Positions 19,293-30,781 are shown, numbered from the stretch's first letter. The stretch: DNA of 64,000 nucleotides from Aeromicrobium flavum (GCF_007992115.1 NZ_BJZQ01000004.1:124001-188000); one strand, 5' to 3'. Program-made: numbers and translations. The notes: generated from the letters alone by a model not told the origin.

Positions 19293-19936
19293 CGACCACG
19301 CCCATCGCGTCGCTGCCCGAGTGGCTGCGACCCCTGGCGGACATGCTCGACTCCGTCGAGGCCGAGCACCTCGCGCCCCGGTTCCCCCATCCGCCCGCCG
19401 ACGCGCGCCCCGCCGCCGTGCTGATGCTCTTCTCCGAGGGCGAGCACGGCCGCGAGCTGCTGCTGACCGAGCGCGCGGCCACGCTGCGCAACCACGCCAG
19501 CCAGATCTCGTTCCCCGGCGGCCGCCAGGACGACTCCGACCGCGACCCGGTGCACACGGCGCTGCGCGAAGCGCAGGAGGAGGTCGGCCTCGACCCCAGC
19601 GAGGTGGTCGTCTTCGGCTCGCTGCCCACGCTGTGGCTGCCGCCGAGCAACCACGCCGTCACGCCCGTGCTGGGCTACTGGACCAACCCCCAGGTGCTCC
19701 ACGCGCACAGCCCCGACGAGGTCGAGCGGGTGCTGCCGACGCCGCTCGATTTGCTGCTGGACCCCGACCGGCGCTTCAGCATCGTGCACCCCTCCGGGTG
19801 GACCGGCCCTGCCTTCGACATCGGCACCGACGTCCCGCTGTGGGGCTTCACCGCCGGCATCATCGCCCGACTCTTCGAGCGCCTGGGCTGGGAGCGGCCC
19901 TGGGACGCCTCGCGGACCCGCCCGATCCCGGAGTGA
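19289..19936 (+). CDS. CoA-type NUDIX pyrophosphatase (NudL-like)
   Basis: 215 residues. It combines the UPF0035/CoA-binding segment [20 protein letters not shown] with a canonical NUDIX box, [25 protein letters not shown]. This pair of motifs marks enzymes that split coenzyme A or its derivatives into phosphopantetheine and 3',5'-ADP. It is coupled to nth by ATGA. The M. tuberculosis equivalent is Rv3672c. The next gene, marP, starts 1 bp after the stop. Confidence 0.9.
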   Translation: MTTTPIASLPEWLRPLADMLDSVEAEHLAPRFPHPPADARPAAVLMLFSEGEHGRELLLTERAATLRNHASQISFPGGRQDDSDRDPVHTALREAQEEVGLDPSEVVVFGSLPTLWLPPSNHAVTPVLGYWTNPQVLHAHSPDEVERVLPTPLDLLLDPDRRFSIVHPSGWTGPAFDIGTDVPLWGFTAGIIARLFERLGWERPWDASRTRPIPE

Positions 19937-19937
19937 C

Positions 19938-21104
19938 ATGAACTGGCTCGATGTCGTCCTCCTGGTGACGTTCGTGGTCTACGCCTACGCGGGGTGGGTC
20001 CACGGCTTCGTCTCGAACGTCTTCTCCGGGGGCGGCCTGCTGCTGGGGTTCCTGCTCGGCATCGCCCTGGCGCCCCGCTTTTTCGACCAGGGCAGCGGTG
20101 AGCCCGTGCAGGCGGTCCTGTCGATCGCCTTCGTGTTCGTCGTGGCCGGGATCGGCAACTTCACCGGCACGCTGATCGGACGGTCGCTGCGCATCCGCCG
20201 GGGCCCCGGCCGCGCCGTCGACGCCGTCCTGGGTGCCGCGTTCGGCACCAGCATCGTCATGGCGTCGTCCTGGGCGCTCGGCTATGCCGTCAGCGCCTCC
20301 ACGCTGCCCTACGTCAGCTCGGCCGTGCGCGACTCCAGCGTCCTGGCGCGCGTCGACCAGCTGATGCCGCAACGCGCGGGCGAGGCGCTGCAGGCGTTCA
20401 CCGACTCCCTCACCAGCGACGTCTTCCCGCGCTACCTCGACCCGTTCGAGACCGAGATCATCCCCGACATCGCGGCGCCGGACCAGAAGACGCTGGCGCT
20501 GCGCTCGGTCCGGGCCGCCCGCAAGAGCGTCGTGCGGGTGCTCGGCGAGGCCGACTGCAACCGCATGATCGAGGGCTCGGGCTTCGTCATCGCGCCCGAG
20601 CGGGTCATGACCAACGCACACGTGATCGCCGGCGTCGACGAGCCCACCGTCACCCTCGGCGACCGGCGCTACGACGCGCGACCGGTCTGGTTCGACACCA
20701 CGCTTGACCTCGCCGTCGTCGACGTCCCCGGACTCGCCGGCACGCCCCTGCGCTTCGACACCGGTGCCGACCAGGGCGACCCCGCGGCGGTGCTGGGCTT
20801 CCCCGAGAACGGCCCCTTCGACGCCCGCGCGGCCCGCGTCCGCGGCCAACTGAACCTGCGCGGACCCGACATCTACGGCGAGGGCCGCATCGCGCGCGAT
20901 GTCTTCTCGATCCGCTCCCTGGTCCGGTCCGGCAACTCCGGAGGTCCGCTGATCTCGGCCCAGGGCGACGTCATCGGGGTGATCTTCGCGGCGTCGATCT
21001 CCGACAGCGAGACGGGGTACGCGGTCACGGCGGCGGAGACGCTCCCCGTCGCGCGGGCGGCGGTCCGCGCCAGCTCGACGGTCTCGACGGGACGGTGTGC
21101 CTGA
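19938..21104 (+). CDS. marP: MarP-like membrane serine protease
   Basis: 388 residues. Four transmembrane helices of a CvpA/colicin V domain (about residues 5-125) precede a chymotrypsin-like periplasmic protease with triad His228 (TNAHVI), Asp257 (TTLDLAVVDV) and Ser334 (RSGNSGGPL). Cys207 lies in the interdomain linker, and I see only one other cysteine, at the C terminus, so a regulatory disulfide is uncertain. In M. tuberculosis MarP (Rv3671c) protects against acid by cleaving the peptidoglycan hydrolase RipA. It is in the nth-NUDIX-marP operon. The stop overlaps the next membrane gene by one base (TGATG). Confidence 0.95.
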   Translation: MNWLDVVLLVTFVVYAYAGWVHGFVSNVFSGGGLLLGFLLGIALAPRFFDQGSGEPVQAVLSIAFVFVVAGIGNFTGTLIGRSLRIRRGPGRAVDAVLGAAFGTSIVMASSWALGYAVSASTLPYVSSAVRDSSVLARVDQLMPQRAGEALQAFTDSLTSDVFPRYLDPFETEIIPDIAAPDQKTLALRSVRAARKSVVRVLGEADCNRMIEGSGFVIAPERVMTNAHVIAGVDEPTVTLGDRRYDARPVWFDTTLDLAVVDVPGLAGTPLRFDTGADQGDPAAVLGFPENGPFDARAARVRGQLNLRGPDIYGEGRIARDVFSIRSLVRSGNSGGPLISAQGDVIGVIFAASISDSETGYAVTAAETLPVARAAVRASSTVSTGRCA

Positions 21105-21916
21105 TGCGTCCTCTCCTCACCGCCCTGCTGTGGTGCGTGGCGACGCTGGCCACGGTCGTCGCGATCGGCGCCGGCTGGACGGCCGCGCACGTGCAGAGCG
21201 AGAGCGGCTTCGTCCGGCTCGTCTCGGCGGTCGGCGACGACCCCGAGGTCCAGGCGGCTGCCGCCGACGTCGCGGGCGAGGCGTTCGCCGACCAGACGGG
21301 CCTGCCCATCGCCTGGCACGACCGCATCGCCGCCCGGACGCGCGACGCCGTGCTGCGGTTCACCGCGTCGCAGGGCTGGAGTGAGGCGTGGCGTGAGACG
21401 ACGCGGCGCACGCACCAGCGGCTCTACGCGGACCAGACCCCGACCGATCTGCGGGCCGATGTCGCGCCCCTGGTGGGCGTCGCGGTGGGCGAGCTCGCCG
21501 CCGACCTCCCCTTCGACCTCGGTGGTCCCGACGAACTGTGGGTGACCGTCAGCGAGGAGGACCCCGGCGACCTCGTCGGCGTCACCTCGCAGGCCGGGAC
21601 GGTCGCGGTGGTGGCGGTCGGGACGGCCCTCGTCGCGGCCCTGCTGACGCTGGTGGTCTCCCGCCGCCGGTCGACGACGTGGGCGGCCCTGGGCGCCGGA
21701 GCGCTCCTCGCCGCGGGCACGTGGTGGGTCCTCGGCCGGGTGACCCTGCCGCGCCTCGTCGAGGACCGCGCCGCTGACACCGGCGCCGACAGCGACCTGC
21801 AGCAGGTGCTGGTCGACCGGGTCGTCGGCTCGCTCGACGCGACGCTCGTGTGGGTGGCCGTCGCCGGGGCCGCGATGGTCGCGGCCGGGCTGGTCAGCCG
21901 CGCGCTGCGGTCTTGA
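21104..21916 (+). CDS. Membrane protein of unknown function
   Basis: 270 residues. One N-terminal helix (about 3-25) is followed by a soluble extracytoplasmic stretch of about 140 residues rich in Ala/Asp/Arg, then two closely spaced helices (about 168-190 and 195-215) and a C-terminal one (about 247-266). I recognise no family. The ATG at 21104 shares its first base with the marP stop, so it may be made in step with MarP and could be a partner or substrate. Its 3' end overlaps the convergent holin-like gene by 23 bp. Confidence 0.75.
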   Translation: MRPLLTALLWCVATLATVVAIGAGWTAAHVQSESGFVRLVSAVGDDPEVQAAAADVAGEAFADQTGLPIAWHDRIAARTRDAVLRFTASQGWSEAWRETTRRTHQRLYADQTPTDLRADVAPLVGVAVGELAADLPFDLGGPDELWVTVSEEDPGDLVGVTSQAGTVAVVAVGTALVAALLTLVVSRRRSTTWAALGAGALLAAGTWWVLGRVTLPRLVEDRAADTGADSDLQQVLVDRVVGSLDATLVWVAVAGAAMVAAGLVSRALRS

Positions 21917-22322
21917 CGCGGGCGCCGGCCGGCGGACCGCCGGGCGTGAGCGCCGACGGGATCTGGCGCGCGGCACCGATCGACTTCTCGGGCACCCGGA
22001 TCTTCTTGAACCGCGACCACGCCACGAGCAGCAGCACGACCGCCAGCAGCAGGTAGAAGGCGGTGACGATCAGGAAGGCCCACGCGGGGTGGAGGCCGGC
22101 CATCGTCAGGAAGTAGGCGATCGTGACCGAGGCGAGGATCAGCACGAGCAGCAGCAGGAACGCGGCGGCCGCGACCAGGGCGGCGCCGATGCCACCGGCC
22201 TTCACGCTGACCCGCATCTCGGACTTCACCAAGGCGATCTCGTGCTGGACGATGGACGAGAGGTCGCGGGTGACGTCAGCGACGAGTCGTCCGATCGTGG
22301 GGTCGTCCGTGGGCTTCGTCAT
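21894..22322 (-). CDS. Actinobacterial holin-superfamily (DUF1469-type) membrane protein
   Basis: 142 residues. An amphipathic N terminus (IGRLVADVTRDLSSIVQHEIALVKSEM) precedes two transmembrane helices (about 46-72 and 82-103) and a basic C-terminal tail. This is the layout of the phage_holin_3_6/DUF1469 family, which is chromosomal and widespread in actinobacteria; the name does not indicate a prophage. TACGCT lies 6 nt before the ATG (leaderless pattern). In M. tuberculosis a similar protein (Rv3669) sits between marP and acs. Confidence 0.88.
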   Translation of the reverse strand: MTKPTDDPTIGRLVADVTRDLSSIVQHEIALVKSEMRVSVKAGGIGAALVAAAAFLLLLVLILASVTIAYFLTMAGLHPAWAFLIVTAFYLLLAVVLLLVAWSRFKKIRVPEKSIGAARQIPSALTPGGPPAGARVKTAARG

Positions 22323-22338
22323 GGAGCGAGCGTACCCA

Positions 22339-22380
22339 AATCCGGGCGCGGCAGCCCTTCGTGGCCGCTGCGCCCGGATT
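22339..22380 (-). terminator. Terminator downstream of acs
   Basis: Perfect 11-bp arms AATCCGGGCGC/GCGCCCGGATT surround a 20-nt loop in the 64 bp between the acs stop and the holin-like gene. There is no U-tract; I-shaped terminators like this are common in actinobacteria. Confidence 0.7.
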
Positions 22381-22386
22381 CGACGG

Positions 22387-24357
<1,971 letters not shown>

Positions 24358-24435
24358 GAGGGGGCCTCCTGGCGCGGGGTTCTGGGTGTCGCAGGTCACA
24401 ACTGGCGACAAATTTACGGTGCCCCATCGGGGCGC

Positions 24436-24451
24436 TGTGCGCCAGACCACA
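24436..24451 (-). promoter_or_regulatory. Candidate Crp/GlxR site upstream of acs
   Basis: TGTGCGCCAGACCACA fits TGTG-N8-CACA, the outer frame of the actinobacterial Crp/GlxR consensus TGTGA-N6-TCACA, with both inner positions (A and T) replaced. It lies about 80 bp upstream of the acs start, and crp is 6 kb away. It is plausible because acetate metabolism is a known GlxR/Crp target class, but one degenerate site can arise by chance. Confidence 0.4.
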
Positions 24452-24513
24452 CCGACGAGCGGTGGGCGACCTGCGACGAACGGTGCGGCCCGCCGCGGTT
24501 TCCCCGGTTACCG

Positions 24514-25299
24514 TCAGTCCAGCCAGCGCACGAGCTCGTCGGCGAGGCCATCGGCCTCGACGGGGCCGGTGACGGCGTCGGCGACGCGCTGGACGTCGGC
24601 GGGCGCCTGGCCCATCGCGACGCCGCGGCCGGCCCAGCGCAGCATCTCGACGTCGTTGTTGCCGTCGCCGACGGCGAGCACGTCCTGCGCGGTGATGCCC
24701 ATCGTGCGGCAGACGACGTCGAGGCCGGACGCCTTCGACACCCCCTCGGGCGCGAGGTCGAGCCAGGCCGTGTAGCCGATGTAGTAGTTCGTGCCGTCCA
24801 GGCCGAGGTCCTCGACCAGCTGGGAGAACTCGTCGCGGTCGTGGTCGGGGGCGCGCACGACGACGCGGGTGACCGGCTGCGACACCATCCGCTCGACCTC
24901 GTCGAGGATGATCTTGCCGGTGATCTCGCCGTGCGGGAACGCGCGGTTCACGCGGTAGCCGACGCCGACCTCCTCGACCGCGACGAGCGCCTCCGGCACC
25001 CGCTCGAGGACGCGCCGGACGGCCTCGCGCGCGTCGAAGGTGGTGGTGTGGACGACCTCGAAGGGGTCGACGTCGAACACGACCGAGCCGTTGCTGGCGA
25101 CGCCCAGGCCCTCGCGGAACCCGAGCTTGTCCAGCACGTCGTAGACGCCCGGCACCGCACGACCCGTGGCGATGACCACGGGGATCCCCTGCTCACGCAG
25201 GCCCAGCACGGCGTCCTTCACCGCGGGGCTGAGCGTGTTGTCGTGGTCGACGATCGTGCCGTCGACGTCGAGGGCGACGAGCCGGGGGCGCCAGGTCAT
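24514..25299 (-). CDS. Cof-type HAD-family phosphatase
   Basis: 261 residues. Haloacid-dehalogenase motifs are: I, LVALDVDGTIVD (nucleophile Asp); II, VIATGR; III/IV, the lysine in SKASGLD and VGDGNNDVEML. The inserted C2 cap marks the Cof/YbjI class of sugar-phosphate and pyridoxal-phosphate phosphatases. The substrate is unknown. It follows serS by 3 bp and is probably co-transcribed; the pairing of serS with a HAD phosphatase recurs in actinobacteria. Confidence 0.92.
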   Translation of the reverse strand: MTWRPRLVALDVDGTIVDHDNTLSPAVKDAVLGLREQGIPVVIATGRAVPGVYDVLDKLGFREGLGVASNGSVVFDVDPFEVVHTTTFDAREAVRRVLERVPEALVAVEEVGVGYRVNRAFPHGEITGKIILDEVERMVSQPVTRVVVRAPDHDRDEFSQLVEDLGLDGTNYYIGYTAWLDLAPEGVSKASGLDVVCRTMGITAQDVLAVGDGNNDVEMLRWAGRGVAMGQAPADVQRVADAVTGPVEADGLADELVRWLD

Positions 25300-25302
25300 C
25301 GC

Positions 25303-26580
25303 TCAGCGACCCTCGGCCGGCCGGAGCACCTCACCGAGGTACGGGTGCAGCGCCGCCGGCAGGCGGACCGAGCCGTCGGCCTGCTGGCCGTTCTCGAGCA
25401 GCGCCACGATCGTGCGCGTCATCGCGCACAGGGTGCCGTTCAGGGTGGCGACGTGACGCGTGCCGTCCTCGGCCGCACCGCGGGTGCGGACGTCGAGGCG
25501 GCGCGACTGGAACTCGGTGCAGTTCGACGCGGACGACAGCTCGCGGTACTTGCCCTGCGTGGGGATCCACGCCTCGCAGTCGAACTTGCGCACGGCGGAC
25601 AGGCCGAGGTCGCCGGCCGCGACGTCGATGACGCGGAAGGGCAGCTCGAGCTTCTGCAGCCACGCCTTCTCCCAGCCCAGGAGGCGCTCGTGCTCGGCGG
25701 CCGCCTGGTCGAGGGTGGTGTAGACGAACATCTCGACCTTGTCGAACCAGTGCACGCGGAAGATGCCCCGGGTGTCCTTGCCGTACGAGCCCGCCTCTCG
25801 CCGGAAGCACGGGCTGAACGCGGCGTAGCGACGCGGCAGCGACTCGGTCGGGAGGATCTCGCCGCCGTGGTAGGCCGCGAGCGGCACCTCGGACGTGCCC
25901 ACGAGGTAGAGGTCGTCCTTCTCCAGGTGGTAGACGTCGTCGGCCGCCTGGCCGAGGAACCCGGTGCCCTCCATCGCCTGCGGCTTGACCAGCGCCGGCG
26001 GGATCATGGGCGTGAAGCCCCACTCGGCGGCGGTGGCCATCGCCAGCTGGACGAGCGCCAGCTCGAGCTGGGCGCCGACGCCGGTGAGGTAGTAGAACCG
26101 CGAGCCGCTGACCTTGGCGCCGCGCTCCATGTCGATCGCGCCGAGCATCTCGCCCAGCTCGAGGTGGTCGCGCGGCTCGAAGCCCTCGGCCGCGAAGTCG
26201 CGGGGCGTGCCGATCTCCTCCAGCACGACGAAGTCGTCCTCGCCTCCGGGCGGGGCGTCGACCGTGGGGTTGGGCAGGGTCCGCAGCAGCTCGTCGAAGG
26301 CCTGGGCGGTGGCGGACTGGGCGCCCTCCGCGGCCTTGACCTCGGCGCTGAGCTCCTTCGTCCGCGCCAGCAGGGCCTGCTTCTCCTCCCCCTGCGCCCG
26401 GGGGATCTGCTTGCCGAGCTGCTTCTGCTCGCCGCGCACCGCCTCGTACGTCACGATGGCGGCGCGTCGTGCCTCGTCGGCGGCGATCAGCTCGTCGACG
26501 ACCTGCGAGGACTCGCCGCGACGCTCCTGGGCGGCTCGCAGCAGGTCGGGTTCGTCGCGCAACAGTCGGGGATCGATCAC
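25303..26580 (-). CDS. serS: Seryl-tRNA synthetase
   Basis: Charges tRNA-Ser; 425 residues. An N-terminal coiled-coil arm (about residues 30-100) is followed by the class II catalytic core: motif 2 [27 protein letters not shown] (given in part; about 265-290), the [17 protein letters not shown] serine-site segment, and motif 3 near [15 protein letters not shown]. The GTG start has TAGGCT 6 nt upstream and no Shine-Dalgarno, so a leaderless mRNA is likely. It is divergent from the PAP2-kinase fusion gene. Confidence 0.97.
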   Translation of the reverse strand: MIDPRLLRDEPDLLRAAQERRGESSQVVDELIAADEARRAAIVTYEAVRGEQKQLGKQIPRAQGEEKQALLARTKELSAEVKAAEGAQSATAQAFDELLRTLPNPTVDAPPGGEDDFVVLEEIGTPRDFAAEGFEPRDHLELGEMLGAIDMERGAKVSGSRFYYLTGVGAQLELALVQLAMATAAEWGFTPMIPPALVKPQAMEGTGFLGQAADDVYHLEKDDLYLVGTSEVPLAAYHGGEILPTESLPRRYAAFSPCFRREAGSYGKDTRGIFRVHWFDKVEMFVYTTLDQAAAEHERLLGWEKAWLQKLELPFRVIDVAAGDLGLSAVRKFDCEAWIPTQGKYRELSSASNCTEFQSRRLDVRTRGAAEDGTRHVATLNGTLCAMTRTIVALLENGQQADGSVRLPAALHPYLGEVLRPAEGR

Positions 26581-26662
26581 CCCGCCAGCCTAGCGAGGCA
26601 CGACCGGCCGACCTGTCTCGGCGCGGTTACGCTTGGCGGGCCCCACCGACGGAAGGACTGCT

Positions 26663-28273
26663 GTGACGATCGACCTGCGCCGCGCCGACGGCGACCGGCC
26701 GCTCCTCCCCGCCGCGCTGGCGGCGGTCCAGGGCGTCCTCTTCGTCGTGCTCGCGATCATGGTCGTCACGACGTGGCAGCCGCTGATGGACCTCGACCAG
26801 ACCGTCGCCGAACGGGCGTACGACGTCACCCACGGCCGCCCGTGGCTCATCGACCTTCTCGACATCACCGCCGTCGTCACGAGCAACTGGACCGTCGGCG
26901 TGGTGCTCGCGATCGCTGCCGGGCTGCTCTGGTGGCGCAGCGAGCGCCTGCTGGCGATCTGGGTCGTGGTCAGCGCCGTGGGGGTGCTCGGCGGCAACGC
27001 CCTGATCAAGCTCGTGGTCACGCGCGAGCGTCCCGTGTGGGACCTGCCGCTGCACGAGATCGGCGGCTACTCGTTCCCGAGCGGACACTCCGCCGGCGCG
27101 GGCCTGTTCTTCACCGTGCTGGCCCTGCTGAGCATCGTCCTGACCGGGCGCGGCCTGCGTCGCCGGCTGCTGCTGGTGCTGTGGATCGTGCTGGCGCTGC
27201 TGGTGGCGGCCGACCGCGTCTTCCTGGGCGTCCACTACCTCAGCGACGTCACGGCGGGCCTGTGCTTCGGCGGCCTCGTCCCGCTCGTGCTGTGGCGGGT
27301 CATCGTCAGCGGCAGCGGCCGCGCACCGGCCGAGACCGCCGTCCTGACCGGCTCGGGCCGCCGCCGCGCCGCCGTCGTCATCAACCCGGTCAAGGTCGGC
27401 GACGTCGCCGACTTCAAGGCCAAGGTGTCGCAGGTCGGCGCGCTCCACGGCTGGGACGAGCCGCAGTGGTTCGAGACCACGATCGAGGACCCCGGGCACG
27501 GCCAGACCCGGGCGGCACTCGACGCGGACGTCGACCTGGTCATCGCCGCCGGGGGCGACGGCACGGTGCGGGCGGTCTGCGAGGAGGCCACGCGCTCGGG
27601 GGTCGCCGTCGGCGTGCTGCCGCTGGGCACCGGCAACCTGCTCGCGCGCAACCTCGACATCCCCGTCAACACCCGCGACGCGCTCGACGTGGTGTTCGGC
27701 GGCCAGGACCGTGCCATCGACCTCGCCAGCTTCTCCACCGACGGCGGCACCGACACGTCGTTCCTGGTGATGGCGGGGCTGGGCATGGACGCGATGATCA
27801 TGACCGGCGTCAACGAGGACCTCAAGAAGCGCGTCGGCTACCTGGCGTACTTCGTCTCCGGACTGAAGGCGGTCACGTTCCCCCGCACGAAGGTCGAGAT
27901 CACGCTCGACGACGAGGAGCCGCTCCACTTCCGCGCGCGCACCGTCGTCATCGGCAACGTGGGGTTCCTGCAGGGCGGCATCCCGCTGCTGCCCGACGCC
28001 CAGATCGACGACGGCCTGCTCGACGTCGTGGTCGTGGCGCCGAAGCGCTTCATCGGCTGGCTGTCGATCGTGGCGCGCGTCGTGATGCGTCGCAAGGCCA
28101 ACGACGCGCGACTCACCCGGCTCTGCGCCCAGCGCGTGCACGTCCGCGCCGAGAAGCCGGTGCCGATGCAGCTCGACGGCGACCCCGTCGGCGAAGGCCA
28201 GGAGATCACCGCCCAGATCCATCCCGGCGTGGTGCTGGTCCGCGTCCCCGCGACCCTGGCGCCCGCCGAGTAG
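26663..28273 (+). CDS. PAP2 phosphatase-diacylglycerol/lipid kinase fusion
   Basis: 536 residues joining two lipid enzymes. Residues 1-215 form a six-helix type 2 phosphatidic acid phosphatase with LVVTRERP, FPSGHSAG and the DRVFLGVHYLSDV motif (catalytic histidines). Residues 235-536 form a soluble diacylglycerol kinase-like domain with VVINPVK, the GGDGT nucleotide motif in VIAAGGDGTVR, and PLGTGNLLARNL. One half removes and the other adds phosphate on lipid intermediates. The GTG at 26663 follows GGAAGGA by 5-6 nt, which settles the start. The stop is 3 bp from the convergent GH65 gene. Confidence 0.93.
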   Translation: MTIDLRRADGDRPLLPAALAAVQGVLFVVLAIMVVTTWQPLMDLDQTVAERAYDVTHGRPWLIDLLDITAVVTSNWTVGVVLAIAAGLLWWRSERLLAIWVVVSAVGVLGGNALIKLVVTRERPVWDLPLHEIGGYSFPSGHSAGAGLFFTVLALLSIVLTGRGLRRRLLLVLWIVLALLVAADRVFLGVHYLSDVTAGLCFGGLVPLVLWRVIVSGSGRAPAETAVLTGSGRRRAAVVINPVKVGDVADFKAKVSQVGALHGWDEPQWFETTIEDPGHGQTRAALDADVDLVIAAGGDGTVRAVCEEATRSGVAVGVLPLGTGNLLARNLDIPVNTRDALDVVFGGQDRAIDLASFSTDGGTDTSFLVMAGLGMDAMIMTGVNEDLKKRVGYLAYFVSGLKAVTFPRTKVEITLDDEEPLHFRARTVVIGNVGFLQGGIPLLPDAQIDDGLLDVVVVAPKRFIGWLSIVARVVMRRKANDARLTRLCAQRVHVRAEKPVPMQLDGDPVGEGQEITAQIHPGVVLVRVPATLAPAE

Positions 28274-28276
28274 GAC

Positions 28277-30781
28277 TCAGGTGCCCGGGATGATCGCCGT
28301 GATGACGGTGCCGTCCGCGCGGCGACGACCCGCGACCGGCGGCGGGGTGCCCTCGATGTTCGGGCCCTGCCCGTCGAGGGGCACCACCACGGGGTCGCCC
28401 GGCGCCACCTTCACCTGACGGCCGCGGACGTCGAACACCGGATCGACCATCTCGCCGAGCCCGTTGGGCTCACGGTCCTCGACGAAGAGCTCGAGCTCGT
28501 CCTTGCGGACCGTCACCCGGACGCGCGTGCCCTGCACCGTGATGCGGTAGACGAGCTCGTCCCACGACTCGGGCAGGCGCGGGTCGAGCGAGAACTCGCC
28601 CTGGTGGTCGCGGAAGCCGCCGAAGCCGCACGCGAGGGCGCTCCAGACGCCGCCGGTGGAGGCGACGTGGACACCGTCGGTGGCGTTCTTGTGACGATCG
28701 GCGAGATCGACGAAGAGCGCGCCCAGGAAGTACCGGAACGCGAGGTCGCGGTAGCCCACCTCGGCGGCGATGATCGACTGCACCACGGCCGACAGCGTCG
28801 AGTCGCCCGTGGTGATCGGGTCGTAGTACTCGAAGTTCGCGCGCTTCTGCTCGTCGGTGAAGTGGTTGCCCTGCAGGAACAGCGCCAGCACGACGTCGGC
28901 CTGCTTGATCACCTGGAACCGGTAGATCACCAGCGGGTGGTAGTTCAGCAGCAGCGGCCGCTTGTCGAGTGGCGTGTTGTCGAGATCCCACACCTCGCGC
29001 TCGAGGAAGTGCTGGTCCTGCGGGTGGACGCCCAGGGCCTCGTCGTACGGGATCGCCATGTTGCGCGCCGCGCGCTCCCAGTCGGCGACCTCGTGGTCCT
29101 TCAACGCCAGCCGCGTGACCATGCGGTCGTAGGCCACGGAGTCGCGCTCGGCCAGGCGCTTCACCGCGAGCGCGGCCGCGCCGAGGTTGAACCGCGCCAT
29201 GACGTTGGTGAACATATTGTCGTTCACGACGGTGGTGTACTCGTCGGGCCCGGTGACGCCGTGGATGTGGAACGTGCCCACCTCCTCGTCGCGCCAGAAC
29301 CCCAGGTCGGTCCACATCCGGGCGGTCTCGACGAGGATGTCGATGCCCTGGCGGATCATGAAGTCCTCGTCCGAGGTGGCCAAGTAGTACTGCGCCACGG
29401 CGTACGCGATGTCCGCGTCGATGTGGTACTGCGCCGTGCCCGCCGCGAAGAAGGCCGACGCCTCCTCGCCGTTGATCGTGCGCCACGGGAAGAGGGCGCC
29501 GGACTGCGACATCTCGCGTGCCCGCTTGCGGCCCGCGTCGAGCAGGCTGTGCCGGAACCGCAGGGCGTTCCGCGCGTGCTCGGGGTTGGTGTACGTCAGG
29601 AACGGCAGGACGTAGACCTCGGTGTCCCAGAAGTAGTGGCCGCTGTAACCCGAGCCGGTGACGCCCTTGGCCGGGATGCCGGCACCCTCGGCGCGGGCGC
29701 TGGCCTGCGCCACCTGGAACAGGTTCCACCGGATCGCCTGCTGGATCTGCGGGTGCCCGGGCACCTCGACGTCGGACCGCTCCCAGAAGTCCTCGAGCCA
29801 CGCACGCTGGTCGGCGTACTGCTGGTCGACGCCCTCCTCGTACGCCCGGTCGAGCGTGCGGCGGCACCGGTCGACGAGCTCCTTCACGGGGACGCCGCGC
29901 GAGGTGTGATAGGCCACGAGCTTGGTCAGCTTGATCGGCACGCCGGGCTCGGCCGCGATGCGGTACGTGACCTTCGCGAGGTCGTCCTCGACCTGCACGC
30001 GGGCGTTGCAGGGGTTGTCGGTGACGAGCTCGTGGTCGGCCGAGACGGCGAGTGTCATGCCGCTGTCGAAGCAGCGGAAGCCCAGGGACACGCGGCCCTG
30101 GTCGGCGTCGCCCCACTTGTACTTCGGCTCGAGCACGCGCCGGTCGAAGCCCTCGGACTTGCGGGGGTCGTGTCCCTCGCCCATCGCCTTGGAGCGGACG
30201 TGGTACTCGTCCTCGCCGTCCTGGCGGTTGAGGATCTGCGACGAGATCGCCACCGGAGCGCGGTGGTCGAGCATCGTGACCTCGAACTCCAGCACGGCGA
30301 GGTGCCGCTGGGCGAACGAGACCATCCGGGTGGCGACGACCTTGACGAGCTTGTTCGACGGGGTGCGCCACAGGATCTCGCGGCGCAGGACGCCGTCGCG
30401 GAAGTCCAGCGAGCGCTCGTACTCGAGCAGGTCGGCGACGCTCAGCAGCAGCGGCTCGTCGTCGACGTACAGCCGGATGACCTTCGCGTCGGGGGCGTTG
30501 ACGATCGTCTGGCCGACGCGCGCGAAGCCGAAGGCCTCCTCGGCGTGGTGGATCGGCCACGTCTCGTGGAAGCCGTTCACGAACGTGCCGTGCGTGTGCG
30601 AGTCGCGGCCCTCGGTGACGTTGCCGCGCATGCCGAGGTAGCCGTTGCCGACCGAGAAGATCGTCTCGGTGACGCCCAGGTCGGTCTGGTCGGCCTCGGT
30701 CTCGACGAGCCGCCACGGGTCGACGGGCCATCGCGTGCGGTCGAGGAAGTCGTGGGCGGCCGGCGCCTCGTGTGAGCTCAT
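28277..30781 (-). CDS. Glycoside hydrolase family 65 phosphorylase (maltose/trehalose type)
   Basis: 834 residues, full length. Family 65 enzymes phosphorolyse alpha-linked disaccharides with inversion to beta-glucose 1-phosphate. Visible landmarks are the N-terminal super-sandwich, FWDTEVYVLPFLTY in the helical barrel, and GVTGPDEYTTVVNDN, whose glutamate is the general acid. The next gene product, a beta-phosphoglucomutase, converts the sugar phosphate to glucose 6-phosphate. The ATG shares one base with the mutase stop (TGATG). Whether maltose, trehalose or kojibiose is the substrate cannot be told. M. tuberculosis has the same pair (Rv3400-Rv3401). Confidence 0.92.
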   Translation of the reverse strand: MSSHEAPAAHDFLDRTRWPVDPWRLVETEADQTDLGVTETIFSVGNGYLGMRGNVTEGRDSHTHGTFVNGFHETWPIHHAEEAFGFARVGQTIVNAPDAKVIRLYVDDEPLLLSVADLLEYERSLDFRDGVLRREILWRTPSNKLVKVVATRMVSFAQRHLAVLEFEVTMLDHRAPVAISSQILNRQDGEDEYHVRSKAMGEGHDPRKSEGFDRRVLEPKYKWGDADQGRVSLGFRCFDSGMTLAVSADHELVTDNPCNARVQVEDDLAKVTYRIAAEPGVPIKLTKLVAYHTSRGVPVKELVDRCRRTLDRAYEEGVDQQYADQRAWLEDFWERSDVEVPGHPQIQQAIRWNLFQVAQASARAEGAGIPAKGVTGSGYSGHYFWDTEVYVLPFLTYTNPEHARNALRFRHSLLDAGRKRAREMSQSGALFPWRTINGEEASAFFAAGTAQYHIDADIAYAVAQYYLATSDEDFMIRQGIDILVETARMWTDLGFWRDEEVGTFHIHGVTGPDEYTTVVNDNMFTNVMARFNLGAAALAVKRLAERDSVAYDRMVTRLALKDHEVADWERAARNMAIPYDEALGVHPQDQHFLEREVWDLDNTPLDKRPLLLNYHPLVIYRFQVIKQADVVLALFLQGNHFTDEQKRANFEYYDPITTGDSTLSAVVQSIIAAEVGYRDLAFRYFLGALFVDLADRHKNATDGVHVASTGGVWSALACGFGGFRDHQGEFSLDPRLPESWDELVYRITVQGTRVRVTVRKDELELFVEDREPNGLGEMVDPVFDVRGRQVKVAPGDPVVVPLDGQGPNIEGTPPPVAGRRRADGTVITAIIPGT

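Noticed and set aside
21894-22322. Holin-like protein as a prophage remnant
   Set aside because: No other phage gene is nearby; this family is a standard chromosomal membrane protein next to acs in actinobacteria.
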